A stretch of 64,000 nucleotides of DNA from Ichthyophis bannanicus (lineage: Eukaryota; Chordata; Amphibia; Gymnophiona; Ichthyophiidae), in NCBI GenBank assembly GCA_033557465.1, contig CM066033.1, positions 1,352,941,834-1,353,005,833 of the forward strand, read 5' to 3'. Every line of letters begins with the position of its first letter. Position 1 is the first letter of the stretch. The translations under genes and the position numbers were made by a program. Shown in pieces: positions 8,906 to 19,830 of this stretch. Under the pieces are notes generated by a model. It saw only the letters and a list, made by a program, of their open reading frames with translations, ran no database searches and was not told where the DNA came from.

Positions 8906-9020
8906 AGAACATAAGATATGCCATACTGGGTCAGACCAAGGTCCATCAAGCCCAGTATTCTGTTTCCAACAGTGGCCAATCTAGGTCATATGTACCTATC
9001 AGTTTCTCTTTTTCTAATAC
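8903..9020 (-). mobile_element. CR1 3'-terminal fragment
   Basis: The reverse complement of the common CR1 3' end (ataagaacataagatatgcc, actgggtcagaccaaggtcc). It is the first of at least six such ends in the window. Confidence 0.8.
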
Positions 9021-9296
9021 ATTAGGTTTTTATCCTCAGGCCGGAGATAGGACTGAACTCATGAAGAGAAAGTTTACTTTCTTTGAGCCATAGCTGCTCT
9101 TTTCTTGCTCCTCTGTTCCTGCAGGCTGCCGCTGACATCATCCTCACTGTGCCCTCCCCAGTAGTGATGTGGGCACGGGAACGCGGCTGCGACCACTCAA
9201 GTGACGTGGACCCTCTCCTACAATATATATTCCTGGTGCTGGCGGTGTTCATCGCCGCTCCAGCGCGCATTGTGGGTGCGCGCACAAGGAGCTGTT

Positions 9297-9532
9297 AGTG
9301 TAGCTGGGTTTAAAAAAGGTTTGGACAAGTTCCTGGAGGAAAGGTCCATAAACCATTATTAAAAAGGGACCCAGGATATCAATGCTTGACCCAATACAAG
9401 CATTGTGGAACCTGTGTCTTTTGGGGATACTGCTAGGTAGGTATGACCTAGATTGGCCACTGTTGGAAACAGGATACTGGGCTTGATGGACCTTGGTCTG
9501 ACCCAGTATGGCATATCTTATGTTCTTATGTG
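9297..9532 (+). mobile_element. CR1 3' end, plus orientation
   Basis: Begins with codons for VSVAGFKKGLDKFLEERSI and the ORF2 stop, then the full 3' UTR ending catatcttatgttcttatg. The same reading appears on the minus strand at 17340-17580. Confidence 0.85.
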
Positions 9533-9659
9533 TGCTCCTTGGGGCGGCTCCGGCAGCGTAGGCATGATTCACCACAGGTCGTGCAGCTCTTGTACCCTCT
9601 TCTATGTCAGTTTCCCAGCACACTAACAGGCCTATTGGTAAGAATGCAAAACAATTTTA

Positions 9660-10139
9660 ATTCATGATCTCATAGAACATGATTCTCTCGACGTGCTATT
9701 TCTGCTAGAAACGTGGCTCAAGGAAGGGGAAGAATCTCCCCTAGCTCGTTGCTTACCCCAGGACTACTCTGCTCTGTCTGTCCCACGTATTGGCAGGACG
9801 GGGGGGGGGGGTGTGTGTGTGGAGTTGCTGCCATTTACCGTACTATGCTCCCACTAACTCAGGTTTTCTCTCCCTCCCTCCGGTATCCAGAGTCCCTTCT
9901 CTTATGCTTGGGTTCTCTCTCAGAGATTCATTTTTTTGCTAATTTACTCCCCTCCCTTGCTTGGTCCCCCTCTTTGGGACTCTCTCCTTTCCTCTATTTC
10001 TGATTTATCTTTACAATGCCGTAATCTTGTACTACTCGGAGATTTTAACGTTCATCTTGATTCACCGACCTCCTCAAGGGATTTGTCATTTACTTCACTT
10101 CTTGACAATCTAAATAACTCTCTGTATGTCTTACCGTGA
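9660..10139 (+). pseudogene. L2-type endonuclease, N-terminal part
   Basis: Reading across frames gives LDVLFLLETWLKEGEESPL, GRTGGGGV, and LVLLGDFNVHLDSPTSS followed by LSFTSLL, at which point the Penelope-like element interrupts. ETW and GDFN are endonuclease catalytic motifs. Frameshifted near 9800 and 9930. Confidence 0.75.
10088..10102 (+). repeat. Target-site duplication, left copy (15 bp)
   Basis: atttacttcacttct, repeated at 12519-12533. Joining the flanks restores the L2 endonuclease reading FTSLL-HDL. Confidence 0.85.
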
Positions 10140-10408
10140 AAGTGCAAAGTATATTATTGTTTACTTATTAGTGTTAATATTATTGCATTATTTTTTAACT
10201 TTACTTAGGGGATAAAGTAGCCATAAGGTCTCAGAATCAGCAGGCTGTCATTGACTCTTTATCAACTGTCAAATGAACTAACGCCTATAAACATCAACGA
10301 CCTTATTTGAAAATGGCTACTTTCCCTTCTGTTCAGAGCTGATGCAATCTGAAAAATGAATTTGAAATTGATTTGAAACCAGTGCTTAACTCTCGGTGAA
10401 AGCTTGTC
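10103..10408 (+). repeat. Terminal inverted repeat, left arm
   Basis: Matches the reverse complement of 12186-12500 with a few mismatches (for example gtgaaagtgcaaagtatatt against aatatactttgcactttcac). Confidence 0.9.
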
Positions 10409-11004
10409 AGACGGCTGCCTAGGGTGAGAACTTACACAATCTTGACGATGCATATATTCATATGATTCTTGCAAGGTATTGTGGGTATTGTAGTTCATTC
10501 ACTCCCAAACACAGCTGATGACAATAATTTGAGTTGTGAAACCAAGTGGTAAGATCAATAAAATACTTCTTTTATTGATGGGGTTTAATTCACCCAGCAC
10601 ATGTATGCTTGATAGCACTATAAATGAGGTTACTTGCTTGCAGTGTTTAAAATGGATAACAAAAATCACAAAATAAACCAGAAAACAACCTTCAGCTTGT
10701 CAGGCAATTAGCTAATGTTTTCTTAGCAAATAATTACCAAATACAAAGGCACAAAGTAAAGAATAAACTTTGCTGGTTAGGTTAACTTCTGCTTATTTTT
10801 CACGCCGATCTCAGCAGTGATTCTCCCTTGCTCACACACACAATCAGGTGCAGCCCTAATTACTATCAATGGACCAGCTGAAAGCCTTTAGCTGGCTGGC
10901 TGCTACTGTGTGAGCCCAACTCCTGCTTTAAGAGCTGTTTGCAGTGGAAATAAAGAACAAAGTTAGGTTTCTTTGTGATGGCTGATGTGTTTGCTCATAG
11001 AAAA

Positions 11005-11940
11005 CTAGCCATAGCATTTAGATAAAGAACAGTCCATGTAAATAGTTTCATCTGCTGTATTTCCCCCTGCATCAACAATCATAGGGTCAATATCATACAT
11101 TGGCACAGATGAGTCTTTCATTAAGGCACTATCATGAGAATGCTTATTCCCTTGCTGCCATTCTCTATTATAGATAGGGTCTGGATCAGTGTTCATACCT
11201 GAGCCTCTCCTGCTATCATTATTCCTCTCTGTATAGCCTGGCCAATATGTAATCCAATTCTGATGTCCAGCCTTCCAATCTTGATCCCTGGACACTGGAT
11301 CTTCTCTCACATACCTTCTGGCCTTGGTCTGAAAGTCCCTTCCACATGCAGTCTTCTCTCTTCCAGGTAGCCACTGGTGATTCCTATCTCTGCCACTCCA
11401 TTCCTCTGGCTGAATCCAGTCCAATGGACTCTGCTGGCTTTTGGAATACCTCCCAGTATGAGTACTGCCTTGGAATCTCCCAGACCTTCCAATGGCCTTT
11501 CTTCTCTTCCTTCCAGAGAGTTTCCTTCTCTCTCTATCTGCTTGGCTTTTGCTGGAGCTGTTCTTCAAACTCTCCTTGAAGCTGGGCTGGAGCTTGTAGT
11601 AACTGTTATCTGAAGAATAAGCTCTACTCTTATTCTTTCCTAATGTGTGCTGCTCCCTAACACAGCGCAGCTGTCTTGAATCAGGCCCTGCCCTTTGAGA
11701 TGAGTGCTTAGGGATTACCTCATAGCTCTCTTGATTGCACACACATTTCCTCACTTCAGCCCCTCTCATGGCTGCTGGAAACCTGGTGCATTCTGGGACT
11801 GGTAGTCTTTTATGTGAAAACTCTGTTTTCTTGCTTCTACCAGAACTGACAGGTTGCTTGTTCAGAGTCACATCATCTTTTTTATAGCTCCTACCTGAGC
11901 TATGATAAGCTTCCTTATCACAAGCTTCGGATGAAAGCAA
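11005..11940 (-). CDS. Orphan 311-codon open frame inside Penelope-like element
   Basis: I do not recognise this frame. It is open for 311 codons but its first codon at 11940 is TTG, and the first in-frame ATG is about 57 codons in (MRGAEVRKCVCNQ), so the start is uncertain. The product would be very basic and rich in Arg, Ser, Lys and Gln (SGRKRRKAIGRSGRF near residue 140), with an acidic C-terminus (MYDIDPMIVDAGGN). I see no RT, GIY-YIG, transposase or zinc-finger motif. It could be a captured exon, a gag-like protein, or a chance open frame. Confidence 0.35.
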   Translation of the reverse strand: MLSSEACDKEAYHSSGRSYKKDDVTLNKQPVSSGRSKKTEFSHKRLPVPECTRFPAAMRGAEVRKCVCNQESYEVIPKHSSQRAGPDSRQLRCVREQHTLGKNKSRAYSSDNSYYKLQPSFKESLKNSSSKSQADRERRKLSGRKRRKAIGRSGRFQGSTHTGRYSKSQQSPLDWIQPEEWSGRDRNHQWLPGREKTACGRDFQTKARRYVREDPVSRDQDWKAGHQNWITYWPGYTERNNDSRRGSGMNTDPDPIYNREWQQGNKHSHDSALMKDSSVPMYDIDPMIVDAGGNTADETIYMDCSLSKCYG

Positions 11941-12035
11941 CGGCTTTCAAATGCAGATCCCGACGCTGTCAGGCGCGGTTTCTTGGCGTTTTACCCATAT
12001 GGTTTCCTCAGGGGAACGTATAAAAGCACTTCAGT
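11927..12035 (-). ncRNA. Degenerate hammerhead ribozyme copy (inverted)
   Basis: The reverse complement of the ribozyme unit at 12075-12184. The CTGAGGA box is present on the minus strand (12005-12011), but the GAAA box reads AAAA, losing the required G12. Cleavage activity is therefore unlikely. Confidence 0.5.
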
Positions 12036-12087
12036 CTAGCCGATGTCATTCTTTTGAGAGCTTCCTTTGGACCAAGTGCTTTCATAC

Positions 12088-12151
12088 GTTCCCCTGAGGA
12101 AACCATATGGGTGAAACGCCAAGAAACCGTGCGCCTGACAGCGTCGGGATC
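12088..12151 (+). ncRNA. Candidate hammerhead ribozyme
   Basis: Core boxes are in order: CTGAGGA (12094-12100), a short stem II with ATAT loop (12101-12112), GAAA (12113-12116), stem III A-C-G-C pairing with G-C-G-T (12116-12119 with 12141-12144), cleavage-site C12145, and stem I TCCC (12090-12093) with GGGA (12146-12149). All catalytic core bases match the hammerhead consensus. Hammerheads with short stems are known in Penelope-like element termini. Stem II is weak (2-3 bp), so activity is uncertain. Confidence 0.6.
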
Positions 12152-12185
12152 TGCATTTGAAAGCTGTTGCTTTCATCCGAAGCCG

Positions 12186-12500
12186 AAGCTTTCATCGAGA
12201 GTTAAGCACTGGTTTCAAATCAATTTCAAATTCATTTTTCAGATTGCATCAGCTCTGAACAAAAGGGAAAGTAGCCATTTTCAAATAAGGTCGTTGATGT
12301 TTATAGGCATTAGTTTATTTGACAGTTGATAAAGAGTCAATGACAGCCTGCTGATTCTGAGATCTTATGGCTACTTTATCCCCTAAGTAAAGTTAAAAAA
12401 TAATGCAATAATATTAACACTAATAAGTTAACAATAATATACTTTGCACTTTCACGGTAAGACATACAGAGAGTTATTTAGCTTGTCAAGATAAAACTGT
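12186..12500 (+). repeat. Terminal inverted repeat, right arm
   Basis: Partner of 10103-10408. A further ~18 bases (to 12518) precede the right target duplication. Confidence 0.88.
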
Positions 12501-12518
12501 TGAGAGGACCAAACTTAT

Positions 12519-12533
12519 ATTTACTTCACTTCT
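12519..12533 (+). repeat. Target-site duplication, right copy (15 bp)
   Basis: Identical to 10088-10102. Confidence 0.85.
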
Positions 12534-14803
12534 ACATGACCTCTCATTGATACAGCATGTTAACTTCCCTACCCATGCAGCTGGCCACACTTTAGACTTG
12601 GTTATTACCTCTTTGGACTCTCCTGCCCAACCCTTATCTCTTGCCCATAAGTTAGTCCCCTGGTCAGATCACTCTTGTCTTACTTTTTCCATGCGGTTCG
12701 TTTTGCCCAGTTCTGCTTCTTTCTCGTCCCAGTCCGTTGTTCCCCCCATGTCAGTACGGCTTGCCCGTCACATTACTCCCTCCCCTCGGAGAGTTTTCCC
12801 CCTGCACACCAACTCTTCCCCTCTGAGTTTTCAGAACTCTCCAATGCTTTGGATCAAGTTGCGCCACTGCAACCTCGTCGGTTTTGTCATACTGTCCCTG
12901 GTTCCACGCCGGCCTTCGGCTACAGCGCTCCCATCTCTGCAGGGCGGAACATCTCCTGGAGGAAAGGTCGATCACCGGCCGCCTATCAGCACTTCAAATT
13001 CTGTCATCAACAATACCGTTCTAGTATCCATCAGGCCAAGCACACTTTTTACTCAGAGGCCATTGCCTCTTCCCCAAATAGATCTCGTCAGTTATTTTCT
13101 ACTCTCCGGGCTCTCTCCAGCTTGCAGTCACATCCCTCCTCTGGTATCTCTGGTTCCTCTGTGGCTCATGATTCATTCAAGCTAGCCTTCTTTTTCTTCA
13201 CTAAAACTCAGGACCTGCGCTCTTCCCTTCCTCTCTGTCCCTTACCACTGACTTCCCCTCCACTGGTCTGGCCCCCCCCCCCACCTCTCCTCTGTCCCAC
13301 TCTTGGGCCAATTTTTATCCTTTCACCTCCTCAGAACTCATTAAACTAGTCTCTTCAACACCCAAGACTACCTCCTCGCTAGACCCCATATCATCCGCCT
13401 GGCTGTCCGAACCTTCTCTTGGCTTGCTCTCTCCGATGCTTGCCATAATCAATTCCAGCTTCACCACCGGGATCTTTCCTCACCCTTGGAAACATGCCCT
13501 GGTTCGCGCCCTTCTGAAGAACCCATCCCTGGATCCCCTTACTCCAGCACATTATCAACCAGTTTCAAATCTGCCTTTTTCCTCGAAACTCCTGGAAAAA
13601 AGCTGCTTTTTCTCGGCTTTTTCATCACCTCGACTCAACTCCCTTTCTCCACCCTCATCAGTCCGGATTTTGACCAGGCCACAGTGTAGAGTTCATCATG
13701 TCTACTGTTTTGAACGAAATATACTCCTCACACGATCGTGGTGACAACTCGGTGGTGTTGTCTTTTGATTTATCTGCGGCCTTTGATCTTGTAGACCTCT
13801 CACTCCTACTTTCGAGACTACGGGATGCGGGTCTCCGGGGCACTGTTTATCACTGGTTTCACTCCTTTCTATATTCGAGGTCCTTCGCTATTATCTCTGG
13901 ATCTTCTACCTCTGATCACTACCCTCTTCCTTGTGGTGTGCCTCAGAGCTCTGTCCTATCACCCCTATTATTCAATGTTTTTCTTGCTCCCTTAGCCCTC
14001 TTGGTTCAGCAATCAGGCTTATTGGTTTATTATTACTCTGACGATATTTTTCTCTTATATCACACTTCCTCTGCTCACCCAGATATCACCCCCTTAATAC
14101 CTGTTTATCAGTGATCTCCGCCTGGCTTTCTACCAATTGTCTTATTCTCAACGTTATTAAGACTGCCACCATCTGGTTTCCACACGGTTCTATCTGTCCA
14201 TCCTGGCTCCTTTTTTCTCCAGTGTTCCTATCACACTAGTACCCAAGCTTTACTATTTGGGTATACTACTGGATAACAATCTCTCATTTCATGATCACAT
14301 TTCCCAGGTGTCTCGGCGCTCCTTCTTTTATCTCTGGTGTGTTTGCGCTATTAGACAGTTTTTCTTCAAAGGCCCTTTCCACACTTCTTCTCTCTTTAGT
14401 TATTTCTAGTTTGGATTTCTGTAACTCAGTACTCATCGATGTCCCCAAATACCAAAGGCACCAACTGCAGTTAATACAGAATACTGCAGCCCGGCTAATA
14501 TCTCATGCTTCTTCCTGGGATCATATCACTCCTATTCTTCACCACCTCCACTGGCTTCCGTTAGATTTCTGGAGAAGATTCAAGGTCCTCATACTGGTAC
14601 ACCAAGCTATTTACACTTGTAGACCCCAGTATCTAGCTGATCTTTTGGTGTTTCACACTACTTCCCGCAGTCTCCATCAGTCCACATCAACCGCCTCCTC
14701 CTTCCCTCCCGAACCCACGCTCACCTACATTCCACCTGACAATCAGCCCTCTTTTACCTTGGCCCTTCCCTATGGAATTCCCTTCCCACTGCTCTGCATT
14801 TAG
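12534..14803 (+). pseudogene. L2-type LINE ORF2: end of endonuclease, RT and C-terminal domain
   Basis: Continues the endonuclease (LIQHVNFPTHAAGHTLDLVI, then VPWSDHSCLTF with the SDH motif). It then runs through a decayed linker to the RT: FDLSAAFDLVDLSLLLSRL, GVPQSSVLSPLLFNVF and YSDDIFLL (YADD changed to YSDD). The C-terminal domain at 14291-14803 reads LQLIQNTAARLISHASSWDHITPILHHLHWLPL. Frames change at least five times, so it is inactive. Confidence 0.82.
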
Positions 14804-15072
14804 AGGAGTCCTACCTCAAGTTTCGTTCTCTTCTGAAAACTCACCTCTTTTCTTCTGCCTTTAACCTTCCCCCATGACTCCCCAACCCACCGTTTTACCC
14901 ACCTCTCTTTAAGTATGTTTTTGAATGAATGAATGGATGTTCTTTCCCCCCCCCCCTCTTTCCTATATATGAATTGTAGTTCCTTTTCTTTTTCCGCTTC
15001 TTCTGTTTTTGTGATGTTGTAAACTGCCCCGATGTAATGGGCGGTATATCAAGTACCTGAATAAACATAAAC

Positions 15073-15911
15073 ATGTATTATATTTTTTGGCTTAGGTGAA
15101 GTAGATTTGGCCTGTGTCTGTTGGGGCAAAGAAAAGTGCTGATTGAACATTGAGGTGGTTTCAGCCTGGCGGTTAGTGGATAATTGAGCCAGTGGAGCAT
15201 GAAGATGAATTGATACAGTAGCTGCTACAGGTGGTAGGACTGCTCCGCTTCAGAGGTAGATTGCAAGGGGTATCACTTCCCTCTCCTCCTGATGTGGTAG
15301 GTCTTGGAAAGAGGATAGATGGTGGTGCTCTCTCTTGAGTCCAGAGAATGATTCGTCATCTGTGTTCTGCCCTTGTGATCCTTCTATTTGGTTACTTTTG
15401 CTGTGGTTAGCTTCACATTCAGAGGGGATCCCTGAAGTCTGTTTTTGGGTAGGAATATGAAGCGTTGATGCTGGTTGTCTATAAGACCTCATCAGCTCAG
15501 TTGTAGAGATGAGTTTCAACTTCAGGGCCTTCCTCAGTTCAGCTCTAGGTAGGTTCCTTGTTGCAACTGGATTGGTTTTAGTCCCTTGATCGGGATTGAG
15601 ATTCTCCAGTCTTACTCTAGGAAGAACACATGCTAGTTCTTCATCTGTAGGTTAAGCAGATGAATAGGCTTTGTACATGAATCTCCACTTGTTGTGGTTT
15701 GCATATGTCACACAGGAGGGGCCAGCTTATTAAGGCATCTTTATAGAACAAATGTAAATAAATAAATGTAAATAGTTGGCAGAGGATGGTCATTCTGTTT
15801 TGGCAGGGCTTAGGATATCTTTCTCCAGTGGTCCAGTTTCATCATGGGTAGTACCTTGCTCTGGGGCATGGGGATGGTATGTTCTAGTTTTTTCCTTACA
15901 TCTTTCGAGTG
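15073..15911. other. Unassigned interval
   Basis: Contains a short minus frame (15250-15519, 89 codons, Ser/Gln/Glu-rich) that I do not recognise. There is no clear repeat boundary or gene signal. It may be the remnant of an older element. Confidence 0.4.
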
Positions 15912-16160
15912 TTGAGAACATAAGAACATAAGATATGCCATACTGGGTCAGACCAAGGTCCATCAAGCCCAGTATCCTGTTTCCAACAATAGCCAATCTA
16001 GGTAATACATACCTAGCAGTTTCCCCAAAAGACACAGGTTCCACAATGCTTGCACTGGGTCAAGCAGTGATATCCTGAGTCCCTTTTTAATAATGGTTTA
16101 TGGACCTTTCCTCCAGGAACTTATCCAAACCTTTTCTAAACCCAGCTACACTGAGAGGTT
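15912..16160 (-). mobile_element. CR1 3' end
   Basis: Reverse complement of the common CR1 terminus, from gaacataagaacataagata to the ORF2 end (aacccagctacactgagagg). Confidence 0.85.
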
Positions 16161-16298
16161 CGTACTCGGAGGATGGCGCACTTGAGTAACAAGTGGCGCA
16201 GACTGGGCTCATCTGTTCCCCTCCCATCTTTTCATATTGCTTTAATACATCTCACTTGTCTAGACTAGACTGGAGGGATGATGAGGAAGGTGAAATTA

Positions 16299-16784
16299 GG
16301 CCTTACCTGCTAATTTTCTTTCCTTGAGTCCCTGCAATTCAGTCCAGGACCCCCCTATGTGCATACTTTTGGTTCATTACCGGTTTTGGAGGAGAGAACA
16401 TACTAATATTGTGCAGCCAGGTCATGGATTCAGTGGTCTAGCTCAGTTATTTTATGGTGCCACAGGTCATAATATGGTACGACTGCTTGCTGGCGGCAGT
16501 AGTTTGGTATTGAGGGCTAGTAGAAGGGGGTTAGAGCTTTCATTGTGGTTGCATTTGGAGCAACATATAGTGATGAGGGGATTGATTGAAAGAGTTGCTA
16601 ATAATGGTTTGTTCTGGAGACTGTTTTGTTATAGAAATACTGGTAACAGGAGGGCTACACAGGACCCCTATACTGTGACATCAAATGAGTGGTTCTCAGT
16701 CTCGATTTGCTGATAGGAAAAGATAAACCCATGAGTCTGGACTGGACTGATGGGACTCTAGGAAAGAAAATTAGCAGGTAGGCC
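16299..16784. mobile_element. MITE-like element with ~50-bp terminal inverted repeats
   Basis: The left arm (16299-16353, ggccttacctgctaatttt...) pairs with the right arm (16734-16784, ...aaaattagcaggtaggcc), including the inner agtcc/ggact blocks. The interior encodes nothing recognisable. I cannot define a target duplication, so the superfamily is open; a fold-back or DIRS-derived origin is possible. Confidence 0.6.
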
Positions 16785-17325
16785 CGATGTCACCATATTT
16801 CCCCTCTCCGATAAGTATATATTTTTAGATTTTTGCATCTGTCTCCATGTCCTTTGTAACAAAGACCACTGACCATTTTAAAAGCCATCCTCTGGACAGA
16901 CTCCATTCTGTTTATCCTTTTGAAGGGATAGTCTTCAGAACTGTACCCAGTACTCCAAAGAGGGCCTCACTAAAATCATATATTTAGGCACTATTGCCTC
17001 TTTTCCTGCTGGCCATTCCTCTTCCTAGAGACTCAAGCATCCTGGCTTGTGCTGTCAACTTTTCTACCTGTTTTACTACTTTAAGATCATCAGATGCAAT
17101 CACTCCCAGAGTTTGCTCGTTTTTTCATGCATAAAAGTATTTTTCCCCCTATACTGTACCGCTTCTTTGTATTTTTACAGCCCAAATGCATGATCCTGCA
17201 TTTTATTAACATTAAATCATAGCTGCTAAATCTTCGCCATTCTTAAACTTTGTATGTCCCTCTTCATGGTAGCCACACCTTCATGTTGAGAATTTTGGCA
17301 TCATCTGCAAAGAAGCAAACCTTTA

Positions 17326-18835
17326 GAACATAAGAACATAAGATGCCATACTGGGTCTGACCAAGGTCCATCAAGCCCAGTATCTTGTTTCCAACAGTGG
17401 CCAATCTAGGTCATACATACATAGCAGTTTCCCCAAAAGAGACAGGTTCCACAATGCTTGTATTGGGTCAAGCATTGATATCCTAGGTCCCTTTTTAATA
17501 ATGGTTTATGGACCTTTCCTCCAGGAACTTGTCCAAACCTTTTTTAAACCCAGCTACACTAACAGCCTTTACTATGTCCTCTGGTAACCAATTCCAGAGT
17601 TTGATTACACGTTGAGTGAAAAAATATTTTCTCTTATTTGTCTTAAATAGTTCACCCTGTAGCTTCATTGCATGTCCCCTAGTCTTTCTATATTCTGATA
17701 GCGTAAACAATCGATCTGCATTTACCCATTCCACTCCATTCATTAATTTATAAACTTCTATCATATCTCGACTCAGCCGTCTCTTTTCCAGGTTAAAGAG
17801 CCCTAACCTTTTTAGCCTTTCTTCATAGGAGTATCCTTCCATCCCCTTTACCATTTTGGTGGCTCTTCTCTGAACCTTTTCTAATAATGCTGTATCCTTT
17901 TTAAGATATGGCGACCAGAATTTCACACAATATTCAAGGTGCGGTCGCACCATAGAACGTTATAGAGGCATTATAATATCCTTTGTTTTATTTTCCATTC
18001 CTTTCCTTATGATACCTAGCATTCTATTTGCTCTCTTTGCTGCTGCACACTGGGCGGAAGGTTTTAACATGTTGTCCACAGTGACGCCTAAATCTTTTTC
18101 CTGGGTGGTGGTTCCTAATGTGGAACCTTGCATCGTGTAACCATTGTTCGGGTGGTTCTTCCCTAGGTGCATAACTTTGCACTTGTCCACAATAAATTTC
18201 GTCTGCCATTTTGATGCCCAGTCTTCCAGTTTATCAAGATCCTCTTGCAATTTTCCACAATCCTCATGGGTTTTAACAACTTTAAATAGTTTTGTGTCAT
18301 TTGCAAATTTGATAACCTCACTTGTTGTTCCCTTTTCCAGGTCATTTATGAATATGTCAAAAAGCAGCGGACGCAGCACAGATCCCTGTGATACACCACT
18401 ATTCACCTTTCTCCATTGGGAAAATTGGCCATTTAGCCCTACCCTCTGCTTTCTATCTTTTAACCAGTTCCTGATCCATAATAGTACACTGCCTCCTATC
18501 CCGTGACTCTTTAGTTTTGCCAAAAGTCTCTGATAAGGGACCTTGTCAAAGGCTTTCTGAAAGTCCAAATACACTATATCAAGCGACTCACCTTTGTCTA
18601 CCTGTTTATTCACACCTTCAAAAAAACATAACAGATTAGTCTAAAGCCATGTTGGCTGTCTCCCATTAAGCCATGGCTATCTACATGTTCAGCAATTTTG
18701 ATCTTTTTGATGGTTTCTACCATTTTTCCTGGTACTGATGTCAGGCTGTAGTTTCCCGGATCAGCCCTGGAACCCTTTTAAAAATTGGCGTTACGTTGGC
18801 CATCCTCCCATCTTCAGGTATTACAGATGATAGTT
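17326..18835 (-). mobile_element. Younger CR1 copy inserted in older CR1
   Basis: Starts with the 3' terminus (tagaacataagaacataaga) and reads upstream on the minus strand through the ORF2 C-terminus and RT to the VANVTPIF region. It is 5'-truncated, as usual for LINE insertions. Confidence 0.8.
17495..18613 (-). pseudogene. CR1 ORF2 RT core and C-terminal domain
   Basis: Two minus frames. 17960-18613 has IVYLDFQKAFDKVPYQRLL, GVSQGSVLRPLLFDIFINDL and a mutated catalytic box FANDT (expected FADDT). 17495-17953 has MVRPHLEYCVKFWSPYLKKD, KVQRRATKMVKGM and the conserved end VSVAGFKKGLDKFLEERSI. A frameshift near 17955 and the FAND substitution indicate a dead copy. Confidence 0.88.
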
Positions 18836-19569
18836 CTTTCACAGTATTGCTTACAAATATGTTGAAAAGAATCTGAACAAGAGACGATTCTTGTGATGCA
18901 CCAGTGATCATGCCCCTGTCCTTAGATTGAACTCCATGTACCACTATACTTTGTCACCTCCCACTCAACAGTTTCTGCCACAGTCATTCATTTTAGAATC
19001 CATATCAAAACTTTTCAGCTTTATTCATAAGTAGTCTGTATGGAACCATGTCAAAGATCTTGCTGAAAACTAAATCGTCCACATCTGTTATCAGATTTGT
19101 CTGCAGGATATAGTTCTAGTAAAACCATGCGGTTTTGGATCCTGTAATTTACTGGATTCCAGAAGCTGCACTATTTTCTGTTTTAGCAGCGTTTCCAATA
19201 GTCTGATCTTGGTACTGAGTAAATTAACCAGTTTATAATTTCCAGTCTCCTCCTCCTCGTTTTTGGTGAGAGGAACAGTCGTCGCTGTCTTAAGACCTCT
19301 GGGACCACTTCCAACACTAAAGAAGCATTGAAACGATCAGATAGCAAAACCATCAGAACTTCCCAAAGTTTCTTCAGCTCCTTCCCTAAGTTGGATACAT
19401 CCCATCCCTTCGCTTTATTGACTTTTTATGTTTAGAAAGTGACTATTCTGGACAGCATAAGGGGAGGGGTAGGCTCCCCATTAAAATAAGAGATCAAGAA
19501 AACATGGTAGAAGAATACAGACAGACATCCCATTTTTACTGAGTGCATACCTTGATATCTTGTCCGTAT

Positions 19570-19830
19570 ATAAGAAAAAAAAGTGCTATATTGCATCAGC
19601 CAAAGGTCCATCAAACCCAACATCTTATTTCTGGTAGTGGTCATTTCAAGATTCAGATACCTAGCAGGATCCCAAGGAGTATCACTCTTTTTTTTTTTTT
19701 ATTATTCACGCCCAGAGGTAAGTGGTAGAATTCCTAAATCATGCTCCATGAGTTCCAGATGGAAGCTTTCCTTGGCACAATGTCAGTATTAAATTGAGCT
19801 CCAGCAGTACATTTGTGAGATTGAGCCCAT
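19570..19830 (-). mobile_element. Degraded CR1 3' end
   Basis: Recognisable blocks (gcatcagccaaaggtccatc, aacccaacatcttatttctg) of the same CR1 terminus, with many substitutions and a poly-T expansion at 19690-19702. Confidence 0.65.

Larger units (their letters stand above)
10103..12518 (-). mobile_element. Penelope-like non-autonomous element with inverted ends and hammerhead motif
   Basis: A 2.4 kb insert with a 15-bp target duplication. The ends are inverted repeats (about 10103-10408 and 12186-12500). An inner inverted pair (11927-12035 and 12075-12184) carries a hammerhead ribozyme motif. Read on the minus strand: ribozyme unit, body with a 311-codon open frame, then the 3' piece. On the plus strand a second ribozyme unit plus 3' piece follows in the opposite direction. 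This inverted partial duplication and a variable-length target duplication are typical of Penelope-like elements. No RT or GIY-YIG coding is present. The right end carries about 28 bases beyond the inverted repeat. Confidence 0.65.
9080..15072 (+). mobile_element. Decayed L2-type LINE (interrupted)
   Basis: A plus-strand LINE. A GC-rich 5' region (9080-9296) is followed by an endonuclease from about 9660, an RT around 13430-14115, the C-terminal domain at 14291-14803, and an L2-like 3' end (gatgtaatgggcggtatatc...aataaac) at 15072. It is split by a CR1 end (9297-9532) and a Penelope-like element (10103-12518). Many frameshifts and stops are present. The extent of the 5' region is inferred. 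Confidence 0.75.
16800..19435 (-). mobile_element. Old CR1 copy (split by a younger CR1)
   Basis: Minus-strand CR1 C-terminal and RT sequence at 16800-17325. It parallels the 1-200 segment (cagcccaaatgcatgacc, catctgcaaagaagcaaacc). It resumes at about 18836-19435 (LFNIFVSN, then the VANVTPIF-like and KLSQ regions). Heavily mutated. Confidence 0.75.

Noticed and set aside
8903..9020. Conserved repeat as a candidate non-coding RNA gene
   Set aside because: The same sequence recurs at least six times in both orientations as the CR1 3' end.
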